Of a DNA stretch of 64,000 bases, positions 46,912 to 55,595 are shown in pieces. The notes beneath the pieces were generated by a model. It was not told the DNA's origin. It did no database searches and was given only the letters and a program-made list of their open reading frames with translations. The translations under genes were made by a program, and so were the position numbers. The DNA comes from an uncultured Bacteroidota bacterium (GTDB lineage: Bacteria > Bacteroidota > Bacteroidia > Bacteroidales > UBA12481). The DNA lies in the NCBI GenBank assembly GCA_903851365.1, contig CAINOB010000086.1, forward strand, positions 1 to 64,000, in the 5' to 3' direction. Numbering within the stretch: the first letter of the stretch is position 1; every line of letters begins with the position of its first letter.

Positions 46912-48423
46912 ATGAAAAAGCAACCGCACTTAAGCTTCTGGCAGATCTGGAACATGAGTTTTGGATTTTTAGGAATTCAGATGGGTTTTGCATTGCAAAA
47001 TGCCAATGTGAGCAGAATCTTTGAAACCCTTGGAGCAAAAATCGAAAACATACCAATCCTTTGGATCGCAGCTCCGCTTACTGGCTTGATTATCCAACCG
47101 ATAATCGGTCATTACAGCGATAAAACATGGACCAGGCTTGGAAGAAGAAGACCTTATTTCCTTTCCGGAGCAATTCTGGCTTCGATTGCCCTGATACTGA
47201 TGCCAAATTCACCGGTTTTGTGGGTAGCGGCCGGAATGCTCTGGATCATGGATGCATCCATAAATGTATCGATGGAACCATTCAGGGCTTTTGTCGGCGA
47301 TAATCTATCTTCTGAACAAAGAACACAGGGATTTGCCATGCAAAGTTTCTTTATTGGCACCGGTGCAGTTGTTGCTTCCATACTACCCTATATTTTCACA
47401 AATTGGTTTGGCATAGCAAATACCGCAGCTGAAGGAATTATACCCCCTTCCGTCCGATGGGCTTTCTATTTCGGAGCCGTAGTTTTCATCGGAACAGTGC
47501 TCTGGACAGTGATCCGTTCCAAGGAATATTCACCGGAGGAATTGGCTGAATTTGGTAAGCTCGATGACACTGCTTCCCTAAAACCGACTGGTGAGGTCAG
47601 AATAGCTGCTTCAGGATTTTTCAGCCAGGGTATAATATGGACACTGGCTGGCCTGGCGATCGCAATTGCTATTTACGAACTTAAGTTGGAAAAGGAATTG
47701 TATATCCTCGGATTCGGCCTTGCGGTCTTCGGCATACTTCAGTTGATTTCGGGACTGTTTATTAAAAACCAGTCTTCAAACGGTTTGACTGAAATTCTGA
47801 CTGATCTGCGCCTGATGCCAAAAACTATGGCACAATTGGCCATTGTCCAGTTCTTTTCATGGCTTGCACTTTTCTCAATGTGGATCTACACCACCTCTGC
47901 CATTACCAGCAGTGTTTACGGAACCACCGATACCACCACACAATTATATAATGACGGTGCCGACTGGGTAGGTGTTCTGTTTGGCGTGTATAACGGATCG
48001 GCAGCCATTTTTGCCTTTCTGCTTCCTGTTATCGCAAAACGTACCTCCCGAAAAATAACCCATTCAATAGCTTTAATTGCCGGCGGCCTGGGATTATGCA
48101 GCATTTTTCTGATTAAAAGCCCTGAACTTCTGATCCTGCCTTTTATAGGGATCGGTCTGGCCTGGGCCAGCATTCTTTCAATGCCCTATGCTATCCTGAC
48201 TGGTTCACTTCCTCAAAATAAGATGGGGATTTATATGGGTATCTTCAATTTCTTTATTGTCATACCCCAGATTCTCGCCGCTACCCTATTGGGCTTTTTA
48301 ACCCGAAACCTTTTTGGGGGACATGCAATTTATGCCTTGACGTTTGGTGGAATTTCCATGATAATTGCGTCAGTCACAGTAATTTTTGTTTCTGACCGCG
48401 ACGACAAAGCACTCGCTAAATGA
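46912..48423 (+). CDS. MFS maltose/maltodextrin transporter (SLC45/MalY-like)
   Basis: This 503-residue inner-membrane carrier has about 12 hydrophobic helices. The MFS signature lies in the first cytoplasmic loop (GHYSDKTWTRLGRRRPYFL), and the SLC45-like phrase FGFLGIQMGFALQNANVSRIFE is split across helix 1. Relatives import maltose or sucrose by proton symport. It overlaps pgmB by 4 bp and lies in the same operon as maltose phosphorylase, so maltose import is the most likely role. Long central and C-terminal loops are normal for this branch. Confidence 0.88.
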   Translation: MKKQPHLSFWQIWNMSFGFLGIQMGFALQNANVSRIFETLGAKIENIPILWIAAPLTGLIIQPIIGHYSDKTWTRLGRRRPYFLSGAILASIALILMPNSPVLWVAAGMLWIMDASINVSMEPFRAFVGDNLSSEQRTQGFAMQSFFIGTGAVVASILPYIFTNWFGIANTAAEGIIPPSVRWAFYFGAVVFIGTVLWTVIRSKEYSPEELAEFGKLDDTASLKPTGEVRIAASGFFSQGIIWTLAGLAIAIAIYELKLEKELYILGFGLAVFGILQLISGLFIKNQSSNGLTEILTDLRLMPKTMAQLAIVQFFSWLALFSMWIYTTSAITSSVYGTTDTTTQLYNDGADWVGVLFGVYNGSAAIFAFLLPVIAKRTSRKITHSIALIAGGLGLCSIFLIKSPELLILPFIGIGLAWASILSMPYAILTGSLPQNKMGIYMGIFNFFIVIPQILAATLLGFLTRNLFGGHAIYALTFGGISMIIASVTVIFVSDRDDKALAK

Positions 48424-49064
48424 TGATTAAAGGATGCATTTTTGATCTTGACGGAGTTGTTGTTGATACGGCCCGTTACCATTTCCTAGCTTGGAAAAGG
48501 TTGGCGGATCAACTTGGTTTTATTTTCACCGAAGAGGACAACGAAAGATTAAAAGGCGTGAGCAGGATGGCATCTCTGGAGATTTTACTTTCAGTTGGTG
48601 GGATGCACCCTGATAATCAGAAGAAACAGGAGATGGCAATCCTGAAAAATCAATGGTATCTTGAATATATTGATAAAATGACTCCCGATGAGATTCTACC
48701 CGGAGTGACTTCCTTCCTTGAACTCCTGAAATCAGCCGGCATTAAAACCGCCCTGGGAACAGCCAGTAAAAATGCCTGGACAATTTTAAATCATATCGGA
48801 CTATCAAATATTTTTGATTCGGTTGTAGACGGCAACCGTGTGACTAATGCTAAACCTGATCCGGAAGTTTTTCTGTTGGCTGCTGCTGATTTAAAACTGA
48901 ATCCAGATGAATGTCTGGTGTTTGAAGATGCGGTTGCAGGTGTCGAAGCTGCTATTAAAGGCGGCATGAAATGTATCGGAGTCGGCAGTCCTGAGGTTCT
49001 TATAAAGGCCGACAGGGTTATCGCCGGTTTTAGCCATGCTGATTTAGATATGATTGAATTCTAA
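48420..49064 (+). CDS. pgmB: Beta-phosphoglucomutase
   Basis: PgmB converts beta-glucose-1-phosphate to glucose-6-phosphate. The 214-residue HAD enzyme has the nucleophile motif FDLDGVVVDTA (first Asp is the phosphorylated residue), GTASKNA as motif II, KPDPEVFL as motif III and VFEDAVAGVEAA as motif IV. Beta-specific phosphoglucomutase is what a GH65 phosphorylase next door needs, because that enzyme releases beta-glucose-1-phosphate. Its start overlaps the transporter stop; the GH65 gene follows after 10 nt. Confidence 0.92.
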   Translation: MMIKGCIFDLDGVVVDTARYHFLAWKRLADQLGFIFTEEDNERLKGVSRMASLEILLSVGGMHPDNQKKQEMAILKNQWYLEYIDKMTPDEILPGVTSFLELLKSAGIKTALGTASKNAWTILNHIGLSNIFDSVVDGNRVTNAKPDPEVFLLAAADLKLNPDECLVFEDAVAGVEAAIKGGMKCIGVGSPEVLIKADRVIAGFSHADLDMIEF

Positions 49065-49074
49065 TTGCATAGTC

Positions 49075-51384
49075 ATGCTTAAATATATCCTGGAAGACGA
49101 GTGGCTGATTATCGAAGGAAGATTCGACCGGGAGAACCAAAAAAAATCAGAATCCATCTTTAGCCTGGGTAACGGCCATATGGGGATGAGGGCTAATTTT
49201 GAAGAAACTTATACTGGCCCCTCGCTACAGGGCACCTACCTTGCTGGCATATATTATCCGGATAAAACAAGGGTCGGATGGTGGAAAAACGGATATCCGG
49301 AATATTTTGCAAAAGTATTAAACGCCCCAAATTGGATAGGTATTAAACTCATATTTAATGAATTGGAGCTCAATCTCGACCAGATGAAGGTTGAATCATT
49401 CCAAAGAACATTAAATATGCAAGTGGGCATATTATCGAGGGAATTCATCGCTTCATGGCCTGGTGGCCAAAAGGTCCGGGTTGAAACGGAAAGGTTTTTA
49501 TCCATGAAAAGGAGGGAGATCGGAGCCATAAGTTATAAGGTGACTCCCTTAAATTTTTCCGGAAAGCTTAACGCATCACTTTTCATTGAAGGTAATGTTC
49601 TCAATGAAGATTCCAATTACAATGAATCCTTCTGGAAGCCCTTGCAGCAGGAAGTTTCAGGGCAATATAGCTACCTGAGCACAAGGACAAGAAAAAGTAA
49701 TTTCGAGGTGTGTTTTGCAATGTTTTCCGAATGCGTAGTTGAAAACCACCCGGAAAAACTGATCCCTGAGCTGACGATCTCAAAACAGAACATTGCTGAC
49801 AATTATTCGATAGATTTTTCTGAAGGAGAAGAGATTCATTTCACCAAGATCGCCTCTATCTCCACTTCAAGGGATCATTTGCCGGACCAGCTGCCCGATG
49901 AGGCTTTGTGCATGCTAGACAAAGCAGTTAAAGATGGTTATGAGATTTTACGGCAGGAACAGGTATTAGCCTGGGCGGAAAAATGGAAAACAAGCGACAT
50001 TATAATTGAAGGAGATATATCAGCACAGCAAGGAATTCGTTTCAATATTTTCCATTTGAACCAGACTTACACCGGTCATGATCCATTATTGAACATCGGA
50101 CCCAAAGGATTTACAGGTGAAAAGTATGGTGGGAGCACTTATTGGGATACCGAAGCCTTTTGTCTGCCATTTTATTTAAGCACCTGCGACAAGGAGGTGG
50201 CACGGAACCTCTTGATTTACCGGTACAGGCATCTTGGCAAAGCTATTGAGAATGCTGAAAAACTTGGATTTAAATATGGTGCTGCCCTGTATCCCATGGT
50301 AACCATTAATGGTGAAGAGTGCCATAATGAATGGGAAATCACCTTTGAGGAGGTCCATCGCAATGGTGCCATCGCCTATGCAATATATAATTATATAAGG
50401 CATACTGGTGATGAATCCTATTTAACTGAGTATGGGCTGGAGGTTTTGATCGGTATTTCCAGATTTTGGTCTCAGCGTTTCACTTTTTCCGATCCTAAAC
50501 AGCTATTTGTCATGCTCGGTGTTACCGGTCCCAATGAGTATGAGAATAACGTCAGTAATAATTGGTATACGAATTACCTGGCGAGCTGGACTATGGCTTA
50601 CACTTTGGAGTGTATCAGCCTGGTTCAGGAAAAAGATCCTGCTGAGTGGAAAAGGATTATGGATAAGTCGCAGTTCGATCTCGAATCTGAGGGCAGTCGC
50701 TGGTATACTATCATTAACCATGTTTTCCTACCTGAAGATGAAAACCTCGGTATTTTCATCCAACAGGAAGGATATCTGGATAAAGAACAACTTTTAGCTT
50801 CAGACCTAAGCAAGGAGGAACGGCCGATAAACCAGAATTGGTCATGGGACAGGATACTTCGCTCGTGTTTTATCAAGCAGGCGGATGTTTTACAGGGACT
50901 ATACTTTTTCGAGGATCATTTTGACAAAGAGGTTATTAAGAGGAATTTCGATTTTTATGAACCCCGGACCGTTCATGAGTCGTCACTCTCTCCCTGTTTA
51001 CATTCAGTTTTAGCTTCATGGCTTGGATATTTAGATATGGCTTATTCGTTCTACCTTAGAACCAGCAGGCTTGATCTAGATGATTACAACCAAGAGGTGG
51101 AGGATGGATGCCATATTACCAGCATGGCAGGCACATGGCTAACCATTGTTGAAGGGTTCGGCGGCATGAGGGTTATTAAAGACAGGCTGCACTTCAATCC
51201 GCAATTGCCCGACGGGTGGACCTCTCTCTCTTTTACCATCCATTTCAGGGGAAACCTCATTTCAATCAAAATTAACAAAAGAGGTATCCGGATTCTCATG
51301 CATGGGAATGAGGAAATTGAAATGTTAATAAGAAAAACTGTTTATCACATAAAACCCGAAACTGAAATAGTATTAAATCATTAA
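49075..51384 (+). CDS. GH65 maltose phosphorylase
   Basis: This 769-residue enzyme phosphorolyses maltose to glucose and beta-glucose-1-phosphate in the cytoplasm. It has the GH65 N-terminal beta-sandwich (SLGNGHMGMRANFEE), the (alpha/alpha)6 barrel with general acid Glu488 in GVTGPNEYENN, the phosphate-binding region GAALYPMVTINGEECHNEWEIT (long motif, 50278-50343) and a C-terminal cap. The NNVSNNWYTNYLA sequence following the catalytic Glu is typical of maltose phosphorylases; kojibiose or trehalose phosphorylase cannot be fully excluded. I choose ATG 49075 (MLKYILED); the longer frame uses a TTG inside pgmB. Confidence 0.92.
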   Translation: MLKYILEDEWLIIEGRFDRENQKKSESIFSLGNGHMGMRANFEETYTGPSLQGTYLAGIYYPDKTRVGWWKNGYPEYFAKVLNAPNWIGIKLIFNELELNLDQMKVESFQRTLNMQVGILSREFIASWPGGQKVRVETERFLSMKRREIGAISYKVTPLNFSGKLNASLFIEGNVLNEDSNYNESFWKPLQQEVSGQYSYLSTRTRKSNFEVCFAMFSECVVENHPEKLIPELTISKQNIADNYSIDFSEGEEIHFTKIASISTSRDHLPDQLPDEALCMLDKAVKDGYEILRQEQVLAWAEKWKTSDIIIEGDISAQQGIRFNIFHLNQTYTGHDPLLNIGPKGFTGEKYGGSTYWDTEAFCLPFYLSTCDKEVARNLLIYRYRHLGKAIENAEKLGFKYGAALYPMVTINGEECHNEWEITFEEVHRNGAIAYAIYNYIRHTGDESYLTEYGLEVLIGISRFWSQRFTFSDPKQLFVMLGVTGPNEYENNVSNNWYTNYLASWTMAYTLECISLVQEKDPAEWKRIMDKSQFDLESEGSRWYTIINHVFLPEDENLGIFIQQEGYLDKEQLLASDLSKEERPINQNWSWDRILRSCFIKQADVLQGLYFFEDHFDKEVIKRNFDFYEPRTVHESSLSPCLHSVLASWLGYLDMAYSFYLRTSRLDLDDYNQEVEDGCHITSMAGTWLTIVEGFGGMRVIKDRLHFNPQLPDGWTSLSFTIHFRGNLISIKINKRGIRILMHGNEEIEMLIRKTVYHIKPETEIVLNH

Positions 51385-51405
51385 TTTGGTGCAGCGAAAA
51401 TCTCA

Positions 51406-52668
51406 ATGAAAATTAGACTTATTGTCATTTTTCTTTGCACCCTGTTTGGTTCCGGGTATACACTGAATGCTCAGACAAAATACAGCTTCAAAAATCCCGA
51501 AAGTGACAAATTCATACTTCCCTGCGACATCTCTCAGAATCTTTTAATCATTCCCGCAAGGATTAATAATTCATCGATACTAAAGCTGGTACTGGATTCC
51601 GGTATCGGAAATACAATCATTACAGGTCTTACCGATATGGATACGGTTTCAATGCATGAAGCCTACAAGATCAATGTTGGTGGTTTAGGGGATGGAACCC
51701 CCATTGAGGCCTACTTTTCAAAATCCAACAGGATTGATATTGAGCCAGCCGATGATATGAGTTTAGGAATTACTGGCACCAATATGGATCTGTATTTGAT
51801 GGCGACCGATCAATTTGAACTTTCACGCCAGCTGGGCATTAAGGTTAACGGTTTGATTGGTTCCGACTTATTTGCAAGTTACCTGATCGCGATTGATCCC
51901 GTTGATAAAGAAATCACCTTTTACAACCGTGCGAATTTTGATTTTAGAAGAGCTACCCGAAATTATTCAAAAATCCCGCTCACGATAGTTAACGGAAAAG
52001 CATTCATCGATGTCAGGATGGTACAGGAAAATGATGTAGCCATAACCGTCAGATTGCTGGTTGATACCGGTGCAAGCCTTTCCTTTTGGATCGCACCTTT
52101 TTCCAATCATGACATAATAATTCCGAACAAGACAATCAGGTCGTTGTTGGGTCAAGGATTAAACGGTTCCATATCGGGAGTTAACGGGAGGATAAAAAGT
52201 GCCGGAATTGGAAATTTTACTTTTAAGGACCCGCTGGTTTCCTTTCCTGATTCAGTTTGTGTTGCTGGTCTGAACTTAAACGATGGTCGGAATGGAAGTC
52301 TCGGGAACGATATACTCCGCAGATTTAATGTGATATTCGATTTTAACGGTTCGGCATTATACCTGAAACCAAACAGATGGTATAAATCGCCATTTTCCTA
52401 TAACCGGAGTGGGATGGATGTTGAAAAACTGAATCCAATGATTCCTGTATATATAATATTTAGTGTCATTCCAGGTTCGCCAGCTGATAAAGCAGGACTA
52501 AAACCAGGGGATATGCTTGAATATATCAATTATCAGCCTACATTTATTCTGACACTCGACGATATTAACAATGTTTTATACGGAGAAAATGGTAAATTCG
52601 TGTTTATTAAGGTCGATAGAAACGGTGAAAAGCTCAAAGTCAGGTTTCAACTTGAAGAGAAAATATAA
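51406..52668 (+). CDS. Retropepsin-like aspartyl protease with PDZ domain
   Basis: This 420-residue exported protein has a signal peptide (MKIRLIVIFLCTLFGSG, ending LNAQ). Two aspartyl-protease-like repeats follow, each with an active-site triad: Asp64-Ser-Gly (LVLDSGIGNT) and Asp220-Thr-Gly (LLVDTGASLS). Each is followed by a hydrophobic-Gly flap element (GLIGSDLF, GSLGNDIL). A C-terminal PDZ domain covers about residues 345-415 (SVIPGSPADKAGLKPGDML). This architecture recurs in Bacteroidota but the substrate is unknown. It begins 21 nt after the maltose phosphorylase stop, so it may be the last gene of that operon; a functional link to maltose use is not evident. Confidence 0.87.
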   Translation: MKIRLIVIFLCTLFGSGYTLNAQTKYSFKNPESDKFILPCDISQNLLIIPARINNSSILKLVLDSGIGNTIITGLTDMDTVSMHEAYKINVGGLGDGTPIEAYFSKSNRIDIEPADDMSLGITGTNMDLYLMATDQFELSRQLGIKVNGLIGSDLFASYLIAIDPVDKEITFYNRANFDFRRATRNYSKIPLTIVNGKAFIDVRMVQENDVAITVRLLVDTGASLSFWIAPFSNHDIIIPNKTIRSLLGQGLNGSISGVNGRIKSAGIGNFTFKDPLVSFPDSVCVAGLNLNDGRNGSLGNDILRRFNVIFDFNGSALYLKPNRWYKSPFSYNRSGMDVEKLNPMIPVYIIFSVIPGSPADKAGLKPGDMLEYINYQPTFILTLDDINNVLYGENGKFVFIKVDRNGEKLKVRFQLEEKI

Positions 52669-52803
52669 TGAATTACCAAAGAAAAACAATAGATTTTTCA
52701 ATGTTTTATAATGGTTTCATTAATTTTAATCTCTTATTTGTTAGCAACTTAACACTGATTAAAAAAAATTTTAATGTTTTTATACAACGAATAAAATTAG
52801 TAT

Positions 52804-52811
52804 TACCTTTG
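52804..52811 (+). promoter_or_regulatory. Candidate -7 element upstream of the Ala/Lys-rich lipoprotein
   Basis: TACCTTTG matches TAnnTTTG exactly. It implies a transcript start near 52818 and an unusually long leader of about 135 nt before the lipoprotein gene. Confidence 0.5.
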
Positions 52812-52832
52812 TAGCGAATTTCAAAGGCTAAT

Positions 52833-52913
52833 ATGACGAGTTTATTTAGTTTAATAATTAGTACACTGACCGCCGCCGGAGAATATCGACTAAAATCTAA
52901 GAAAAAATTTTAA
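52833..52913 (+). CDS. Possible 26-residue leader peptide
   Basis: An ATG at 52833 opens 26 codons ending at TAA 52911-52913, inside the leader of the lipoprotein mRNA. The peptide has a hydrophobic half (MTSLFSLIISTLTAAG) and a basic end (RLKSKKKF). An AAAGG lies about five bases upstream. The composition is not random-looking, but coding status is unproven. It could be a small membrane peptide or a regulatory leader. Confidence 0.35.
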   Translation: MTSLFSLIISTLTAAGEYRLKSKKKF

Positions 52914-52939
52914 TTATCTATTATCTTAAAATCTTTAAC

Positions 52940-52944
52940 GGAGG
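52940..52944 (+). promoter_or_regulatory. Strong Shine-Dalgarno of the lipoprotein gene
   Basis: GGAGG lies seven bases before the ATG. Perfect Shine-Dalgarno sequences are rare in Bacteroidota and in this window, so this points to high translation of the lipoprotein or a special control. Confidence 0.6.
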
Positions 52945-52951
52945 ATTTAAA

Positions 52952-53626
52952 ATGAAAATCAAATTGTTATCAGGTATTGCTATTGTGGGTTTAGCCCTTG
53001 TTTTCGCTAGCTGCCAGAAGTATCCACAAGCTGAAGTTGATGCTGCAAATGCTGCTGTTGAAGCTGCAAAAGCTGCTCAGGCTAACTTGTATGTTGCTTC
53101 AGAATTCAACGCTCTTCAGGATTCCCTGAATACCGTTTTGGCTGCTGTTGAAAAAGCTAAATCAAAGCTCTTCAAAAACTACAAAAATGAAGTAGTTAAA
53201 TTAAACGCTACTACCGAAACTGCAAAAACAGTTGCTGCAAACGCAGTTGCTAAAAAAGAGCAGATGAAACAGGAATGTACAGCTACGCTTGCCGAAGTTG
53301 CTACCTTACTGACTACCAACAAGGAAATGCTTGCAAAAGCTCCTAAAGGTAAAGAAGGTAAAGCTGCTATGGAAGCTATCTCAGCTGACTTAACCAGCAT
53401 CGAAACTCAGGTAGCTGAAGTTAACAACAAATTTGCTAGCGATGACATCATCAATGCTTTGAATCAGGCAAAAGCTCTGAAAGATAAAGCTACCAGCATC
53501 AATACTGAGCTGACCGATGTTATGTCAAAAGTTGCTGCAAAAGCTCCAAAAGGAAAAGTTGCAAAAGCTGCTGCCCCTAAAGCTGCTGCCCCAAAAGCTG
53601 CCCCAAAAGCTAAAGCAAAAAAATAG
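52952..53626 (+). CDS. Ala/Lys-rich helical lipoprotein
   Basis: This 224-residue lipoprotein has a lipobox ending VFASC (Cys20). A long alanine-rich helical, probably coiled-coil, region follows (AEVDAANAAVEAAKAAQANL through about residue 190, broken up by short polar segments). The C-terminal tail consists of Ala, Pro and Lys repeats (AAPKAAAPKAAPKAKAKK). The middle contains the related phrase AKAPKGKEGKAA. I do not recognise a family. The layout (lipid anchor, long helix, Lys C-terminus) resembles Braun lipoprotein, and two L,D-transpeptidase genes follow. It has its own promoter, a strong ribosome binding site and a terminator, so it is probably abundant. Confidence 0.85.
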   Translation: MKIKLLSGIAIVGLALVFASCQKYPQAEVDAANAAVEAAKAAQANLYVASEFNALQDSLNTVLAAVEKAKSKLFKNYKNEVVKLNATTETAKTVAANAVAKKEQMKQECTATLAEVATLLTTNKEMLAKAPKGKEGKAAMEAISADLTSIETQVAEVNNKFASDDIINALNQAKALKDKATSINTELTDVMSKVAAKAPKGKVAKAAAPKAAAPKAAPKAKAKK

Positions 53627-53660
53627 TAATCCTTTAAAGGAATAACTTAGTTCTATAAGG

Positions 53661-53692
53661 CCCCGGAATCATTAGTGGTTCCGGGGTTTTTT
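53661..53692 (+). terminator. Rho-independent terminator of the lipoprotein gene
   Basis: The perfect 8-bp GC-rich stem CCCCGGAA / TTCCGGGG with a 10-nt loop is followed by six T residues, 34 nt after the lipoprotein stop. It separates the lipoprotein from the transpeptidase genes, which start 14 nt later. Confidence 0.9.
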
Positions 53693-53705
53693 AAATAAAC
53701 CCTGC

Positions 53706-54836
53706 ATGGCTAGAAAATTGAAAAAGAAAGTCAGGATTTTTTTGGTAACCTTCCTGGTTATAATTCCTTTGACCATTTGTGGTATCTTTTTCTTTGGAAC
53801 GCCAGAGGCACCCGAAAAAGAACTGGCCAAGGCCAGAATTGCCATTGCTGAGGCACACCGAACTATCGAAAAGGATTTTATACCTTCTTCGTTATCCGAT
53901 GCCATACATCTCTATGATTCAGCAATGTATTATTGGAGAAAAGAGAACGAACGCTTTATTCTCAGTCGGGATTATTCAAAATCCAGGACATTGGCGATCA
54001 GAGCAGAACAGCAAGCTCTTATCAGCCCAAAAATTGCAATCCAGAACACCAACAATTTCCTGGGTGCCCTGGAAAGAGATCTTGATGCAATTAAGCGTGA
54101 TACAATGCAGATTGGACAATTGGTTACCAAATTGCCCGTACCTGCGATCATTAATAAAAAATATACAAGAGGACTGATGAACCTGCATGAAGCCCTCTTG
54201 AATAAAGAACAAAAGAATTACAAGGAATGCAATGTGAAATTGGCGGTCGCAAAGTCGGATCTCGCGGATGTAGCCAAATACACAAAATCATTGCTTGACG
54301 GCTACTTTACCAGATTGCCGATGTGGAAAAAATGGGCCGATCAAACCATTCGTGAATCTGCTCAGACACAGTCATATGCAATGGTAGTAGATAAGTTTGC
54401 AGGAAAATGTTTTGTTTATAAGGCCGGTCAGCTAAAAAGCACTTTCAGTGTCGAACTTGGCAAGAATTGGATCGGTGACAAATTATATTCGGGTGATAAA
54501 GCGACACCGGAAGGAAAGTACCGCGTGACAAAGAAAAAAGATGGAAGCCAGACGAAATATTTCAAGGCTTTAATGTTAAATTACCCGAATGAGGAGGATA
54601 AAAAAAGGTTTATGGACGGTATCAAGCAACGGACAATTCCTGGCTATGCAAGAATCGGCGGCCTGATTGAAATCCACGGTGGTGGAGGAAAAGGAATTAA
54701 CTGGACCGATGGTTGCCTGGCATTTTCCGATAATGATATGGAATCCCTTTACAGGATGATACCATCTGGCTGTCCTGTAACTATTCTTGGTTCTTTACAG
54801 CCCATCTTCGAGGCACTTAACATCCCGAAACCATGA
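53706..54836 (+). CDS. L,D-transpeptidase (YkuD family), membrane anchored
   Basis: This 376-residue protein has an N-terminal transmembrane anchor (about residues 9-31) and a long helical periplasmic region. A C-terminal YkuD domain follows, with catalytic His324 (IEIHGGGG) and Cys337 (TDGCLAF). The enzyme should form 3-3 crosslinks in peptidoglycan or attach proteins to meso-diaminopimelate in the periplasm. The His-Cys spacing of 13 residues is slightly shorter than the common HX14-17 SHGC pattern, and Asp replaces His before the catalytic Gly-Cys (TDGC instead of SHGC). Its stop overlaps the start of a second transpeptidase by 4 bp. Confidence 0.88.
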   Translation: MARKLKKKVRIFLVTFLVIIPLTICGIFFFGTPEAPEKELAKARIAIAEAHRTIEKDFIPSSLSDAIHLYDSAMYYWRKENERFILSRDYSKSRTLAIRAEQQALISPKIAIQNTNNFLGALERDLDAIKRDTMQIGQLVTKLPVPAIINKKYTRGLMNLHEALLNKEQKNYKECNVKLAVAKSDLADVAKYTKSLLDGYFTRLPMWKKWADQTIRESAQTQSYAMVVDKFAGKCFVYKAGQLKSTFSVELGKNWIGDKLYSGDKATPEGKYRVTKKKDGSQTKYFKALMLNYPNEEDKKRFMDGIKQRTIPGYARIGGLIEIHGGGGKGINWTDGCLAFSDNDMESLYRMIPSGCPVTILGSLQPIFEALNIPKP

Positions 54837-55585
54837 CAACAAATGAATATCTTTTTGAAGGGCCCGATGTTCAACCATCTGCTCCCATCAAACCGGAAAA
54901 ACCCCGGAGAAGTATTTGGAAAACCATTCTGTTTGCGTTTTTAAGCCTGTTGGGACTTCTGGCCTTTGTATCATTTGCCCTCTATTTCCTGTTTAATGTT
55001 GTGCCCCAGGGCCCGGAACTAGCCATGGCAAGAGGACTTGGAAGAGACTCCACCCTTAACGTGGAAAAACAACCGGTGGATCAGGGCAAAATCCTGAAAG
55101 AAATAACTGGTCTCGAGAATAAGATAGATAAAATGACTTCACAGGGACCTTACCTGATCGTCAATACTACTGAAAATAGGTTTTACCTCTATGATGGAAA
55201 ATCTCTGATTCGAGAAGGAAGATGCTCAACCGGAAAAAACACACGTTTGGTTGATCAAAAAAGAAATAAATCATACGAATTCAAAACGCCAAGGGGTGTT
55301 CATCAGGTCATTCACAAGCAAAAGAATCCGGTTTGGACTAAGCCAAACTGGGCATACATCGAGGATGGCTTACCCATCCCTTCGGCTACTGATGCTTCAC
55401 GCCAGGATCCTTACACCCTTGGTGATTATAAGCTGGATATCGGTGACGGTTACATGGTTCACGGTACCATCTGGAAAAGACGTATGGGCCTTCCTGTTAC
55501 TCATGGCTGTGTTCGTCTGCTCGACGATGACCTTGAAGCTGTCTTCAATACATTATCTGTTGGATCGAAAGTTATAATATACTAA
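54833..55585 (+). CDS. L,D-transpeptidase (YkuD family), second copy
   Basis: This 250-residue protein has a Pro-rich cytoplasmic N-terminus, one transmembrane helix (about residues 30-55) and a YkuD domain beginning PYLIVNTTENRFYLYDGK. The catalytic motif is canonical: His210 (YMVHGT) and Cys226 (PVTHGCVRL). It should act in the periplasm on peptidoglycan. It is translationally coupled to the first transpeptidase (ATGA overlap), which suggests the two act on the same substrate or in sequence. Confidence 0.9.
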   Translation: MTTNEYLFEGPDVQPSAPIKPEKPRRSIWKTILFAFLSLLGLLAFVSFALYFLFNVVPQGPELAMARGLGRDSTLNVEKQPVDQGKILKEITGLENKIDKMTSQGPYLIVNTTENRFYLYDGKSLIREGRCSTGKNTRLVDQKRNKSYEFKTPRGVHQVIHKQKNPVWTKPNWAYIEDGLPIPSATDASRQDPYTLGDYKLDIGDGYMVHGTIWKRRMGLPVTHGCVRLLDDDLEAVFNTLSVGSKVIIY

Positions 55586-55595
55586 ATCTACTGCT

